Shown: one piece after another, positions 1 through 5,692 of the stretch
Layout of the letters: each line of letters starts with the position of its first letter
How positions within the stretch are numbered: position 1 is the stretch's first letter
NCBI GenBank assembly: GCA_003533975.1
Contig: DQCL01000352.1
Coordinates: forward strand, 1 to 7,126
From: Octadecabacter sp.
GTDB taxonomy: Bacteria > Pseudomonadota > Alphaproteobacteria > Rhodobacterales > Rhodobacteraceae
DNA length: 7,126 nt
Reading direction: 5' to 3'
Notes under the pieces: generated by a model
What the model saw: the letters and a program-made list of their open reading frames with translations, nothing else
Database searches by the model: none
Told to the model about the DNA's origin: nothing
Program-made: the position numbers and the translations under genes

Positions 1-598
1 CATCAAGATCGCAGGCATCACGCCAGCCATCATGAAAGAAGCCTTGGCTCAGGCCAAAGCGGGCCGCGTTCATATCCTCAATGAGATGAACAAAGCACTG
101 TCTTCAGCGTCTGAATTCTCCGAGCACGCTCCACGCATCGAAACGATGCAGGTTCCAACGGATAAAATCCGCGAAGTGATCGGTTCTGGCGGTAAAGTCA
201 TCCGTGAAATCGTTGAAGTGTCCGGCGCTAAGGTCGACATCAACGACGAAGGCATCATCAAGATCGCGTCGCCAAACGGCGAAGCAATCAAGAAGGCCTA
301 CGACATGATCTGGTCCATCGTGGCCGAGCCAGAAGAAGGCATGATCTACACCGGTACGGTTGTTAAAATCGTAGACTTCGGTGCATTCGTGAACTTCTTC
401 GGCAAGAAAGACGGCCTCGTGCACGTTTCTCAGATCGAAAACCGTCGCCTGAACCACCCATCTGACGTTCTGAAAGAAGGTCAGGAAGTTAAAGTTAAGC
501 TTCTGGGCTTCGATGACCGTGGCAAGGTTCGCCTGTCCATGAAGGTCGTTGATCAGGAAACTGGTGAAGAAATCAAAGAAGAGAAGAAGGAAGACTAA
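1..598 (+). CDS. pnp: Polyribonucleotide nucleotidyltransferase (PNPase), C-terminal part
   Basis: This is the 3' end of pnp, cut by the window edge; the frame is open from position 2 and gives 198 residues before TAA at 596-598. PNPase degrades RNA 3' to 5' by phosphorolysis in the cytoplasm and is usually a homotrimer. The visible part starts in the linker after the second RNase PH domain. It then has a KH domain (about residues 50-113) with the GXXG loop GSGG at 61-64, and an S1 domain (about 113-184) with the DFGAFV and DGLVHVS signatures. It ends in a short acidic/basic tail (EEKKED). The catalytic RNase PH core lies outside the window. No truncation is seen. An ATG at 32 is internal methionine, not the start. 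In many proteobacteria rpsO precedes pnp, but that region is not visible here. Identification is close to certain. Confidence 0.97.
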   Translation, partial: IKIAGITPAIMKEALAQAKAGRVHILNEMNKALSSASEFSEHAPRIETMQVPTDKIREVIGSGGKVIREIVEVSGAKVDINDEGIIKIASPNGEAIKKAYDMIWSIVAEPEEGMIYTGTVVKIVDFGAFVNFFGKKDGLVHVSQIENRRLNHPSDVLKEGQEVKVKLLGFDDRGKVRLSMKVVDQETGEEIKEEKKED

Positions 599-619
599 GG
601 TCTTTCAGAACGCTCTAAC

Positions 620-650
620 AAAGGCCCCGATGGAAACGTCGGGGCCTTTT
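620..650 (+). terminator. Rho-independent terminator of pnp
   Basis: A nearly perfect hairpin starts 21 bases after the pnp stop. The arm at 620-630 pairs with 639-649, with core GGCCCCGA against TCGGGGCC. The stem continues through a U-G and a G-C pair to a GAAA tetraloop at 633-636. The run TTTT (647-650) ends the right arm. The A-tract on the left would make it partly active in the other direction too. Confidence 0.93.
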
Positions 651-698
651 GCGTTTCACAGGTATGGAAAACCTGAACGAGTCGTGATCAGCCAAACC

Positions 699-731
699 TT
701 GCCCAACACCCCCAACGCAGGGCATATAGAT
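699..731 (+). promoter_or_regulatory. Possible promoter of the L,D-transpeptidase gene
   Basis: TTGCCC at 699-704 could be a -35 element. CATATA (723-728) or the overlapping TATAGA (725-730) could be the -10, with spacings of 18 and 20 bases. The match is weak, but a promoter is expected here because the pnp terminator lies just upstream and the next start codon is at 761. Confidence 0.25.
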
Positions 732-760
732 CTTAGTTAGTGCATTTCTGGGGAACTTTA

Positions 761-1315
761 ATGATTACGCGCCGCCATTTTCTGAACACAGCCGCTGCCA
801 CGGCTGGCCTTGCTGCCACATCTGTGAACGCACAGGGCTATCTCATTCCTGAACAGCAATTGCCGCGCATTGTCCGTCTCGACCGTGACTACGCACCCGG
901 TGAAGTCCACGTTGAGCCAGGCAGCTTTAAACTCTACCTGATGCTCGGCCCAGGACTTGCGATGGAATATTCCGTTGGGATTGGCCGCGCGGGACTATAC
1001 GAGTCCGGCGATTTCATCATTCAGGTCAAAAAAGAATGGCCAAGCTGGACACCGACACCTGACATGATTGCACGCAGCCCTGGATCCTACGCCCGATACG
1101 CGGATGGTATGGAGGGCGGCATCAACAACCCACTTGGTGCCCGCGCGCTGTACCTGTTCAAAGGTAACCGCGACACGTTCCTGCGTATCCACGGCACCAA
1201 CGCGCCACGCACAATCGGCAGCGCTGTGTCCAACGGCTGCGTGCGCTTGGTGAACAGCCATATCTCGGATTTGTACAATCGCGTTCCGCTGAATACGCGC
1301 GCTGTACTGCACTAA
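761..1315 (+). CDS. Tat-exported L,D-transpeptidase (YkuD domain)
   Basis: The product is 184 residues, exported to the periplasm. YkuD-family enzymes form 3-3 peptidoglycan cross-links or attach proteins to peptidoglycan through an active-site cysteine. The N-terminus TRRHFLN (residues 3-9) is a twin-arginine signal, followed by a short alanine-rich stretch and a likely cleavage site after VNA (residue 24). The catalytic motif is present: H144-G-T, then S157-N-G-C160-V-R162, with C160 the predicted nucleophile. The whole mature protein is essentially one YkuD domain, with no peptidoglycan-binding module visible. The start at ATG 761 is chosen because the Tat motif follows at once and GGGGAA (750-755) gives a modest ribosome site; an in-frame GTG at 740 would only add seven residues. 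It stands alone between two terminators. Which cross-link or partner it serves cannot be told from sequence. Confidence 0.92.
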   Translation: MITRRHFLNTAAATAGLAATSVNAQGYLIPEQQLPRIVRLDRDYAPGEVHVEPGSFKLYLMLGPGLAMEYSVGIGRAGLYESGDFIIQVKKEWPSWTPTPDMIARSPGSYARYADGMEGGINNPLGARALYLFKGNRDTFLRIHGTNAPRTIGSAVSNGCVRLVNSHISDLYNRVPLNTRAVLH

Positions 1316-1317
1316 AA

Positions 1318-1333
1318 GCCTGTAAAATCAGGC
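1318..1333 (+). repeat. Small hairpin just after the L,D-transpeptidase stop
   Basis: GCCTG (1318-1322) and CAGGC (1329-1333) form a perfect five-pair stem with a six-base A/T-rich loop, two bases after the stop codon. It lies directly before the main terminator, so the transcript would end in two consecutive hairpins. It has no U-tract of its own. It may add 3'-end protection or may be chance. Confidence 0.5.
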
Positions 1334-1338
1334 GTGAT

Positions 1339-1372
1339 AAAAGGCCCCTGCATATCGCATGGGGCCTTTTTT
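1339..1372 (+). terminator. Rho-independent terminator of the L,D-transpeptidase gene
   Basis: AAAAGGCCCC (1339-1348) pairs with GGGGCCTTTT (1361-1370). A short upper stem TGC/GCA (1349-1351 with 1357-1359) sits above a single bulged T1360. The T-run covers 1367-1372. The core is the same as in the pnp terminator. Confidence 0.93.
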
Positions 1373-1445
1373 GTGGATTTTCCCCTATGTGGAACGTTCA
1401 AATTTGATTCATTATCCCCGGCAACTGCTCAATCAATGGGTGGAA

Positions 1446-1456
1446 AAAGGAAAGGG
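1446..1456 (+). promoter_or_regulatory. Ribosome binding site of aqpZ
   Basis: The purine run AAAGGAAAGGG ends six bases before ATG 1463. It decides the start: the frame is open back to a GTG at 1334, but that codon lies before the upstream terminator hairpin and would add residues not found in aquaporins. Confidence 0.75.
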
Positions 1457-1462
1457 AACATC

Positions 1463-2152
1463 ATGAAGAAACCATTGGCCGAATTTATCGGCACATTCAC
1501 ACTCGTCCTACTGGGTTGCGGCGCTGCCGTAATCGCGGGCGCTGACGGAACCACCGGTATCGGCCTTGCAGGTATCAGCTTTGCTTTCGGCCTCGCGCTG
1601 ATCGGCATGGCCTACGGCATCGGCCCAGTATCCGGTTGTCACATCAACCCCGCAGTGTCCTTGGGCGCTGTTGCGGCGGGTCGCATGACCATCAGCGAAG
1701 CGATCCCATACATGATTGCACAAGTCGCTGGCGCCATTGCAGGCGCATTCGTACTTTGGGTGATCGCATCTGGCAGCGCGGGCTACGAAGGTGGCATGGG
1801 CGCAAATGGCTGGGGGACCGGCTACCTAGGTGAATACAACATGACGTCTGCATTCGTATTCGAAGTCGTTGCGACGTTCCTGTTTATGGTCGTCATCCTT
1901 GGCGCAACTGGCAAAGGCGCACCAGCGGCTATGGCTGGTCTCGCGATTGGTCTTGCACTTGTTGTCATCCACCTTGTGGGCATCAACGTCACAGGCGTCT
2001 CTGTGAACCCTGCGCGTTCCATTGGGCCAGCTTTGTTTGCTGGTGGGTCCGCTCTTGCACAGCTTTGGTTGTTCATCGTTGCACCAATCATCGGCGCTGT
2101 TGCGGCTGGCGCCTTGTTCAAGTCCGGCTTGCTTGACGCCGACGACGCATAA
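1463..2152 (+). CDS. aqpZ: Aquaporin Z, water channel
   Basis: The product is 229 residues, close to the roughly 230 usual for AqpZ. It is an inner-membrane protein of six transmembrane helices, expected to form tetramers and pass water. Both NPA motifs are present: GCHINPAVS (N62) in the first half-helix and VSVNPARS (N182) in the second. The selectivity-filter residues F42, H170 and R185 align with F43, H174 and R189 of E. coli AqpZ. The fourth position, T183 in E. coli, is V179 here. The small His-containing filter argues for a water channel rather than a glycerol facilitator. The tail is short and acidic (DADDA). The gene is a single unit, with a terminator upstream and a shared terminator downstream. 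I see no convincing promoter in 1373-1445. Identification is firm; the effect of V179 is unknown. Confidence 0.95.
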   Translation: MKKPLAEFIGTFTLVLLGCGAAVIAGADGTTGIGLAGISFAFGLALIGMAYGIGPVSGCHINPAVSLGAVAAGRMTISEAIPYMIAQVAGAIAGAFVLWVIASGSAGYEGGMGANGWGTGYLGEYNMTSAFVFEVVATFLFMVVILGATGKGAPAAMAGLAIGLALVVIHLVGINVTGVSVNPARSIGPALFAGGSALAQLWLFIVAPIIGAVAAGALFKSGLLDADDA

Positions 2153-2171
2153 GCGTGCACCTATAAAACGC

Positions 2172-2203
2172 AAAAGGCCCCGCCAATTGGACGGGGCCTT
2201 TTT
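2172..2203. terminator. Bidirectional terminator between aqpZ and the peroxiredoxin gene
   Basis: AAAAGGCCCCG (2172-2182) pairs with CGGGGCCTTTT (2192-2202), around a nine-base centre in which CC and GG can add two pairs. On the plus strand it ends in TTTTT, serving aqpZ. On the minus strand the A-tract becomes TTTT, serving the convergent peroxiredoxin gene, whose stop is at 2222-2224. Confidence 0.93.
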
Positions 2204-2221
2204 AGTGTCGATCCGTTGATC

Positions 2222-2875
2222 TTACTTAGGCAGCTTTGCCATCCGCAGATACGGCAGTTTGGTATCAATGGAACCATACTTGGCAATCGCGTCTTCGTCA
2301 GACACGCCCATCGGCACAACAACATCCTGACCAAGCTGCCAGTTTGCCGGTGTCGCGACGTTTTCACGCGCCGCTGTCTGCAACCCATCCAAAGCACGTA
2401 GAACTTCGGCAAAGTTACGGCCAACGTTCATCGGGTACGTCATGGACAACTTCAACTGTTTGTCTGGTCCAATGATGAACACGGAACGCACAGTCGCAGA
2501 ATCCGCTGGCGTGCGACCATCGGGCATGTAGGCCTCGGCTGGCAGCATGTCGAATGCCTTTGCCATCGCCAAATCTGAATCAGCCACAATCGGGAAACCC
2601 GCCTTTGCGCCCCCAACAGCTTCGATATCATTTTTCCACTTTTTGTGTTCTTCAACACCGTCAATAGAAATGCCAAGAACCTTAGTCCCACGTGCTTCCC
2701 ATTCATCAGCAAGCTGGGCAACAGCACCGAATTCGGTCGTGCAAACGGGTGTGAAATCTTTCGGATGGCTGAAAAGAACCGCCCAAGAATCGCCAACCCA
2801 ATCGTGCAGGTTAATTATGCCGTGGTCCGTCTCGACATTCATGTTAGGGATCGTGTCGTTGATGCGCAGGCCCAT
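2222..2875 (-). CDS. 1-Cys peroxiredoxin (Prx6-type)
   Basis: The product is 217 residues, cytosolic (no signal peptide). Peroxiredoxins reduce H2O2 and organic hydroperoxides through a peroxidatic cysteine. The AhpC/TSA core spans about residues 1-150, with the active-site motif PKDFTPVCTTEF. T42, C45 and R130 match the catalytic Thr/Cys/Arg set. C45 is the only cysteine in the protein, so this is a true 1-Cys enzyme that needs an external thiol reductant. The C-terminal extension (about 150-217), with NVGRNFAEVLRALD and NWQLGQDVVV, is typical of the Prx6 subfamily rather than AhpC. The start is ATG 2873-2875 because a strong AAAGGAGA lies seven bases upstream and homologues begin MGLRINDTIP-like; a longer reading to 2941 lacks both. 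It diverges from the gene at 3077. No clear OxyR-type operator could be recognised. Confidence 0.95.
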   Translation of the reverse strand: MGLRINDTIPNMNVETDHGIINLHDWVGDSWAVLFSHPKDFTPVCTTEFGAVAQLADEWEARGTKVLGISIDGVEEHKKWKNDIEAVGGAKAGFPIVADSDLAMAKAFDMLPAEAYMPDGRTPADSATVRSVFIIGPDKQLKLSMTYPMNVGRNFAEVLRALDGLQTAARENVATPANWQLGQDVVVPMGVSDEDAIAKYGSIDTKLPYLRMAKLPK

Positions 2876-2881
2876 ATCAGG

Positions 2882-2889
2882 TCTCCTTT
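2882..2889 (-). promoter_or_regulatory. Ribosome binding site of the peroxiredoxin gene
   Basis: Read on the minus strand, this is AAAGGAGA, a near-ideal Shine-Dalgarno, with seven bases between AGGAG and the ATG at 2875. It is the strongest ribosome site in the window and rules out the longer N-terminus. Confidence 0.85.
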
Positions 2890-3065
2890 GTTGATTACGT
2901 TCTAGCTTCATATATGTCTGGGTAGCGAACAGTTCCAGCACTCAAGGATCGCCCTGCGACCATTCGCGCCAATCGAACCATCCGGTGGGATACAAAACGC
3001 CAATGCGCTTGCACCGCGGCAGCCTGAAATCGGACTGGTCCTAGACAGATAAACACCGCGCAGAT
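2890..3065. other. Divergent intergenic region, probable promoters of both neighbours
   Basis: The stretch between the peroxiredoxin gene and the kinase-like gene must hold promoters for both. On the minus strand TATATG (about 2910-2915) is a weak -10 candidate, with TGGAAC 17 bases upstream as a poor -35. On the plus strand I see no good pair. A minus-strand reading through it (2908-3099) resembles no known protein. No operator palindrome stands out. Confidence 0.4.
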
Positions 3066-3076
3066 AGGAACCTCTC

Positions 3077-4090
3077 ATGTCTGAACGCGCTCCCTTCATC
3101 CCTACAACCGTTCACAAGCGTGACGAGTTCTCAGAAACGGTTTCCGGCCATCTAAAAGGGTTTGAGGACGCCAAACTGGTTCTGCGTAAACTCGACGGTG
3201 TACCCTTCTGGGCCAAACCCATTGCCAGCTTTCTTGCCCGCAAAGAGGTCCGTTCGTTGCGTATTGTGACTGGAATAAAGGGCACACCAGACCTGATCCG
3301 CGTCGATGATGAAGGCATCCTGCGCAGCTGGTCCGCAGGTATCCCATTGAACCTTGCCAAGCCTGACACAACAGAATTCTACAAAGACGCAAAGCGCATC
3401 TTGCGCGACATGCGGCGGCGCAATGTCACGCACAACGACCTCGCAAAGCCGCAAAATTGGCTGATGGCACCTGATGGGTCTGCCGCCGTAATCGACTTTC
3501 AGCTCGCTTCGGTGCATCGCCGCCGTGGTAAGCTGTTTCGCATCATGGGCTATGAGGACCTACGCCATTTGGTCAAGCAAAAGCGCCGCTATGCGCCCAC
3601 GCTGCTCACGCCCGCCGAACACAAAATGCTTGCACGCAAGTCCCTTCCGACCAGTATTTGGATGGCCACGGGAAAGCGGGCGTACAACGCTATCACGCGC
3701 GGGCTGTTCAGCTGGTCGGACGGTGAGGGCACAGGCAACCGTATTGCGCAAGATGGCCCATCTATCACCGCAGAGCTTATGAAAAACAGTGCCGTCCATG
3801 GCGTATCACTCAGCCCATTCGCACTACCCGCCAAAGGCATGGGCATTTACGCATTCGTGCAAACTGACCTAGGCACACAAGACCTGCGCGCACTTATCCC
3901 TGAAACGCGCGTTGATCTGATCCAACCCGTCACAAACCTGCCCCGTACCGAGGTCTTGGAATTGATCGCGATGAACCGTCTGGATGAGCTTGAGATCGTA
4001 CTAAACGCAGAACCGAACCTTCGCGCCGTAACCGATCCGATTGTTGCGGGTCGCCTGAACCTGACAGACCGCCGCCTCGACGGCGTCTAA
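3077..4090 (+). CDS. RIO/Bud32-like protein kinase-fold protein with a degenerate acyl-CoA-synthetase-like C-terminal domain
   Basis: The product is 337 residues, without signal peptide or membrane helix, so probably cytosolic. I do not recognise a named gene. Residues about 15-190 look kinase-like. ARKEVRSL (54-61) gives a plausible helix-C glutamate, E57. THNDLAKPQNWL (118-129) resembles a catalytic loop with D121 and N127. VIDFQLA (138-144) resembles the metal-binding DFG segment, with D140. A glycine-rich loop is not apparent, as in several atypical kinases. From about 210 on the protein changes: SITAELMKNSAVHGVSLSPF, then GIYAFVQTD, then LPRTEVLELIAMNRLDEL read like the small C-terminal domain of ANL adenylating enzymes. 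However, the usual G-K after PRT is replaced by L-E (294-295). The start at 3077 is supported by AGGAA (3066-3070). Its stop overlaps that of rluA. Substrate and partners are unknown; kinase activity is inferred only from motifs. Confidence 0.8.
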   Translation: MSERAPFIPTTVHKRDEFSETVSGHLKGFEDAKLVLRKLDGVPFWAKPIASFLARKEVRSLRIVTGIKGTPDLIRVDDEGILRSWSAGIPLNLAKPDTTEFYKDAKRILRDMRRRNVTHNDLAKPQNWLMAPDGSAAVIDFQLASVHRRRGKLFRIMGYEDLRHLVKQKRRYAPTLLTPAEHKMLARKSLPTSIWMATGKRAYNAITRGLFSWSDGEGTGNRIAQDGPSITAELMKNSAVHGVSLSPFALPAKGMGIYAFVQTDLGTQDLRALIPETRVDLIQPVTNLPRTEVLELIAMNRLDELEIVLNAEPNLRAVTDPIVAGRLNLTDRRLDGV

Positions 4091-4734
4091 AACGGCGCCT
4101 TTGCGCGAAACCGAACACCTTCACCGCCATCGGGATGACGGAGGCGCAATTCTTCGGAATGCAGCATAAGGCGGTCATAATTCAGCGCCTCACCCGTCGC
4201 ATAGAACGGATCGCCTAGGATCGGGTGACCAAGGCTAAGCATATGCACACGGAGCTGATGGGAACGTCCGGTTTTCGGCATCATCCGAACACGGCTTTCG
4301 ACCCCATCACTGCGCAAAACCTTCCAATCGGTCTGCGCGGCCTTCCCCGTTTCATGGCACACTTTTTGCAGCGGCCTGTTTTCCCAATCAACAATGAGCG
4401 GCAGGTCCACGGTGCCTGTTTTAGGCTCTAACGTGCCCCAAACACGGGCAACGTAGGTTTTCTTGGTCATGCGCTTTTCAAACTGCAATCCGATGTGGCG
4501 TTGGGCGTGCGGCGTCAACGCAAAGACCATCACACCACTCGTGTCACGGTCCAACCGATGGATCAGCAAAGCTTGGGGAAACGCCTCTTGGATGCGTGCA
4601 ATCAGACAGTCCGCCAAATGCGGCCCCTTCCCCGGAACCGAAAGCAAACCACTTGGCTTATTCACGATCAGAATTTCATGATCGGCGTGAATCACCTCAA
4701 GCGGATCACTCGGCGGGTTGTATTCACTGCTCAT
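4087..4734 (-). CDS. rluA: RluA-family RNA pseudouridine synthase
   Basis: The product is 215 residues, near the 219 of E. coli RluA, and cytosolic. The family isomerises uridine to pseudouridine in rRNA or tRNA. Motifs in order: a VNKPSGLLSVPG entry segment (24-35), the catalytic HRLDRDTSG (59-67) with D62 as the nucleophilic aspartate, then KTYVARVWG, and the C-terminal GRSHQLRVH, GHPILGDPFY and RLMLHS. There is no S4 domain, which favours the short RluA type over RluC/RluD, so 23S rRNA and/or tRNA is the likely target; this is inference. The start at ATG 4734 overlaps the rarD stop as ATGA. No Shine-Dalgarno precedes it, so translation is probably coupled to rarD. A longer open frame exists upstream to 4974, but it lies inside rarD and has no family similarity. 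The stop TAG interlocks with the convergent gene. Confidence 0.92.
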   Translation of the reverse strand: MSSEYNPPSDPLEVIHADHEILIVNKPSGLLSVPGKGPHLADCLIARIQEAFPQALLIHRLDRDTSGVMVFALTPHAQRHIGLQFEKRMTKKTYVARVWGTLEPKTGTVDLPLIVDWENRPLQKVCHETGKAAQTDWKVLRSDGVESRVRMMPKTGRSHQLRVHMLSLGHPILGDPFYATGEALNYDRLMLHSEELRLRHPDGGEGVRFRAKAPF

Positions 4735-5621
4735 CTGCGGCGCGACCGGAACATGGAATAGGTATACAGTCCCAGCGCAGCCCAGATCATCGGGAAGGCG
4801 ACTGCCCGTGCATGCCCGAATGGTTCTTTGAAGACAAACACTGCAACCAACATGATCATCGTTGGCGCGATGTATTGCATAATCCCGATAGTCGTCAGTC
4901 GCAGCCCCTTCGCACCATTGGCATAGAGCATCAGCGGCACCGCCGTCACAATACCGCACCCCACAAGCAACCACATATCAGGCGTAAACGGCACGAAATG
5001 TCCGCCCCCATTCAGCGATAGCCAAATCAGATAAGCGATCGCAAACGGTGTCAGGATTAATACTTCAAGCAAGAAACCTTGGTTTGGGCCAATAGGCAGG
5101 GAGCGTTTGAAATAGGCGTAGAACCCCCAGCTTGTGGTGAGCGCCAGCGCAGGCCAAGGCAGGCTTCCGGTTTCAATTGCTAGCACCGCCACAGCCGCCG
5201 CCGCAATCGCCACAGCGACCCATTGCAGGCGTTTCAATCGCTCCCCGAGTAAAACCGATCCAAGAAGTATCGAGAACAGTGGATTGATGTAGTAGCCCAG
5301 CGCGGCATCCAGCGCGCGATCCACCGAAATCGTCCAGACGTAGACACCCCAGTTCACAGAAATTAGCGCCGCAGTGACAACCCCCATTGCAAGGCTGCGT
5401 GGGTCTTTCAACACGCGCCCGATATCGCCCGTTCGCCCCATCAGAAACAGAACCAAACCCGCGACAGGCACGGACCACAGCACACGATGCGTAACGACCT
5501 CAACGGCGGGAACATGCGCCAACCATTTCATATACAGCGGCAGGAACCCCCACAGCAGATAGGCGGAAAACGCAAAGCCAAAGCCGCGCAGGGTGTCTTC
5601 ATTTTGAGATGGTGTAGCCAT
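4731..5621 (-). CDS. rarD: RarD-type permease (EamA/DMT superfamily)
   Basis: The product is 296 residues, the same length as E. coli RarD, in the inner membrane with about ten predicted helices made of two EamA repeats. Family signatures include GFAFSAYLLWGFLPLYMKWL (14-33), NWGVYVW, LGYYINPLFSILLG, the ERL after it, and in the second repeat TTIGIMQYIAPT. The tail is basic (RSRRR), fitting a cytoplasmic C-terminus. Substrates of RarD proteins are poorly defined; the E. coli name came from chloramphenicol sensitivity, so drug or metabolite export is only a guess. Start ATG 5621 has no recognisable Shine-Dalgarno, and another ATG eight bases upstream is out of frame. Its last bases overlap the start of rluA. 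The gene upstream on the same strand ends 71 bases before. Confidence 0.93.
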   Translation of the reverse strand: MATPSQNEDTLRGFGFAFSAYLLWGFLPLYMKWLAHVPAVEVVTHRVLWSVPVAGLVLFLMGRTGDIGRVLKDPRSLAMGVVTAALISVNWGVYVWTISVDRALDAALGYYINPLFSILLGSVLLGERLKRLQWVAVAIAAAAVAVLAIETGSLPWPALALTTSWGFYAYFKRSLPIGPNQGFLLEVLILTPFAIAYLIWLSLNGGGHFVPFTPDMWLLVGCGIVTAVPLMLYANGAKGLRLTTIGIMQYIAPTMIMLVAVFVFKEPFGHARAVAFPMIWAALGLYTYSMFRSRRR

Positions 5622-5646
5622 GCTTGCATCAGCACGATTTACACAC

Positions 5647-5674
5647 CCCGGGTCAAGGTCTGTGCTTGCCCGGG
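5647..5674 (-). repeat. Hairpin in the gap before rarD
   Basis: CCCGGG (5647-5652) pairs with CCCGGG (5669-5674), and CAAG (5654-5657) with CTTG (5665-5668), with one bulged base (5653) and a seven-base loop. On the minus strand it follows the oxidoreductase stop by 18 bases but is not followed by a U-run. It may be a weak or factor-aided terminator, an mRNA stability element, or part of the rarD leader. Confidence 0.5.
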
Positions 5675-5692
5675 ATGCATTGTATTTTGTGA

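Noticed and set aside
104..457. Long antisense open frame across pnp (117 codons)
   Set aside because: It mirrors the codon pattern of pnp, has no ribosome site, and its product resembles nothing I know.
549..740. Open frame running from inside pnp through its terminator (63 codons)
   Set aside because: It begins inside the pnp coding region and crosses the terminator hairpin; the product is a basic, low-complexity chance peptide.
740..760. GTG 740 as an upstream start for the L,D-transpeptidase
   Set aside because: It would push the Tat motif away from the N-terminus; ATG 761 fits the signal peptide and the GGGGAA site.
1334..1462. N-terminal extension of aqpZ from GTG 1334
   Set aside because: It passes through the upstream terminator, and the good ribosome site lies before ATG 1463.
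2876..2941. Longer N-terminus of the peroxiredoxin
   Set aside because: The added residues are not peroxiredoxin-like and include the ideal Shine-Dalgarno used by ATG 2875.
3045..3066. Two copies of CAGATA about 15 bases apart before the kinase-like gene
   Set aside because: Six-base repeats at this spacing are expected by chance and show no symmetry.
2908..3099. Small minus-strand gene in the divergent gap (63 codons)
   Set aside because: No ribosome site and no recognisable domain; it overlaps the start of the kinase-like gene.
4735..4974. N-terminal extension of the pseudouridine synthase
   Set aside because: It lies wholly inside rarD in another frame and has no S4 or other recognisable domain.
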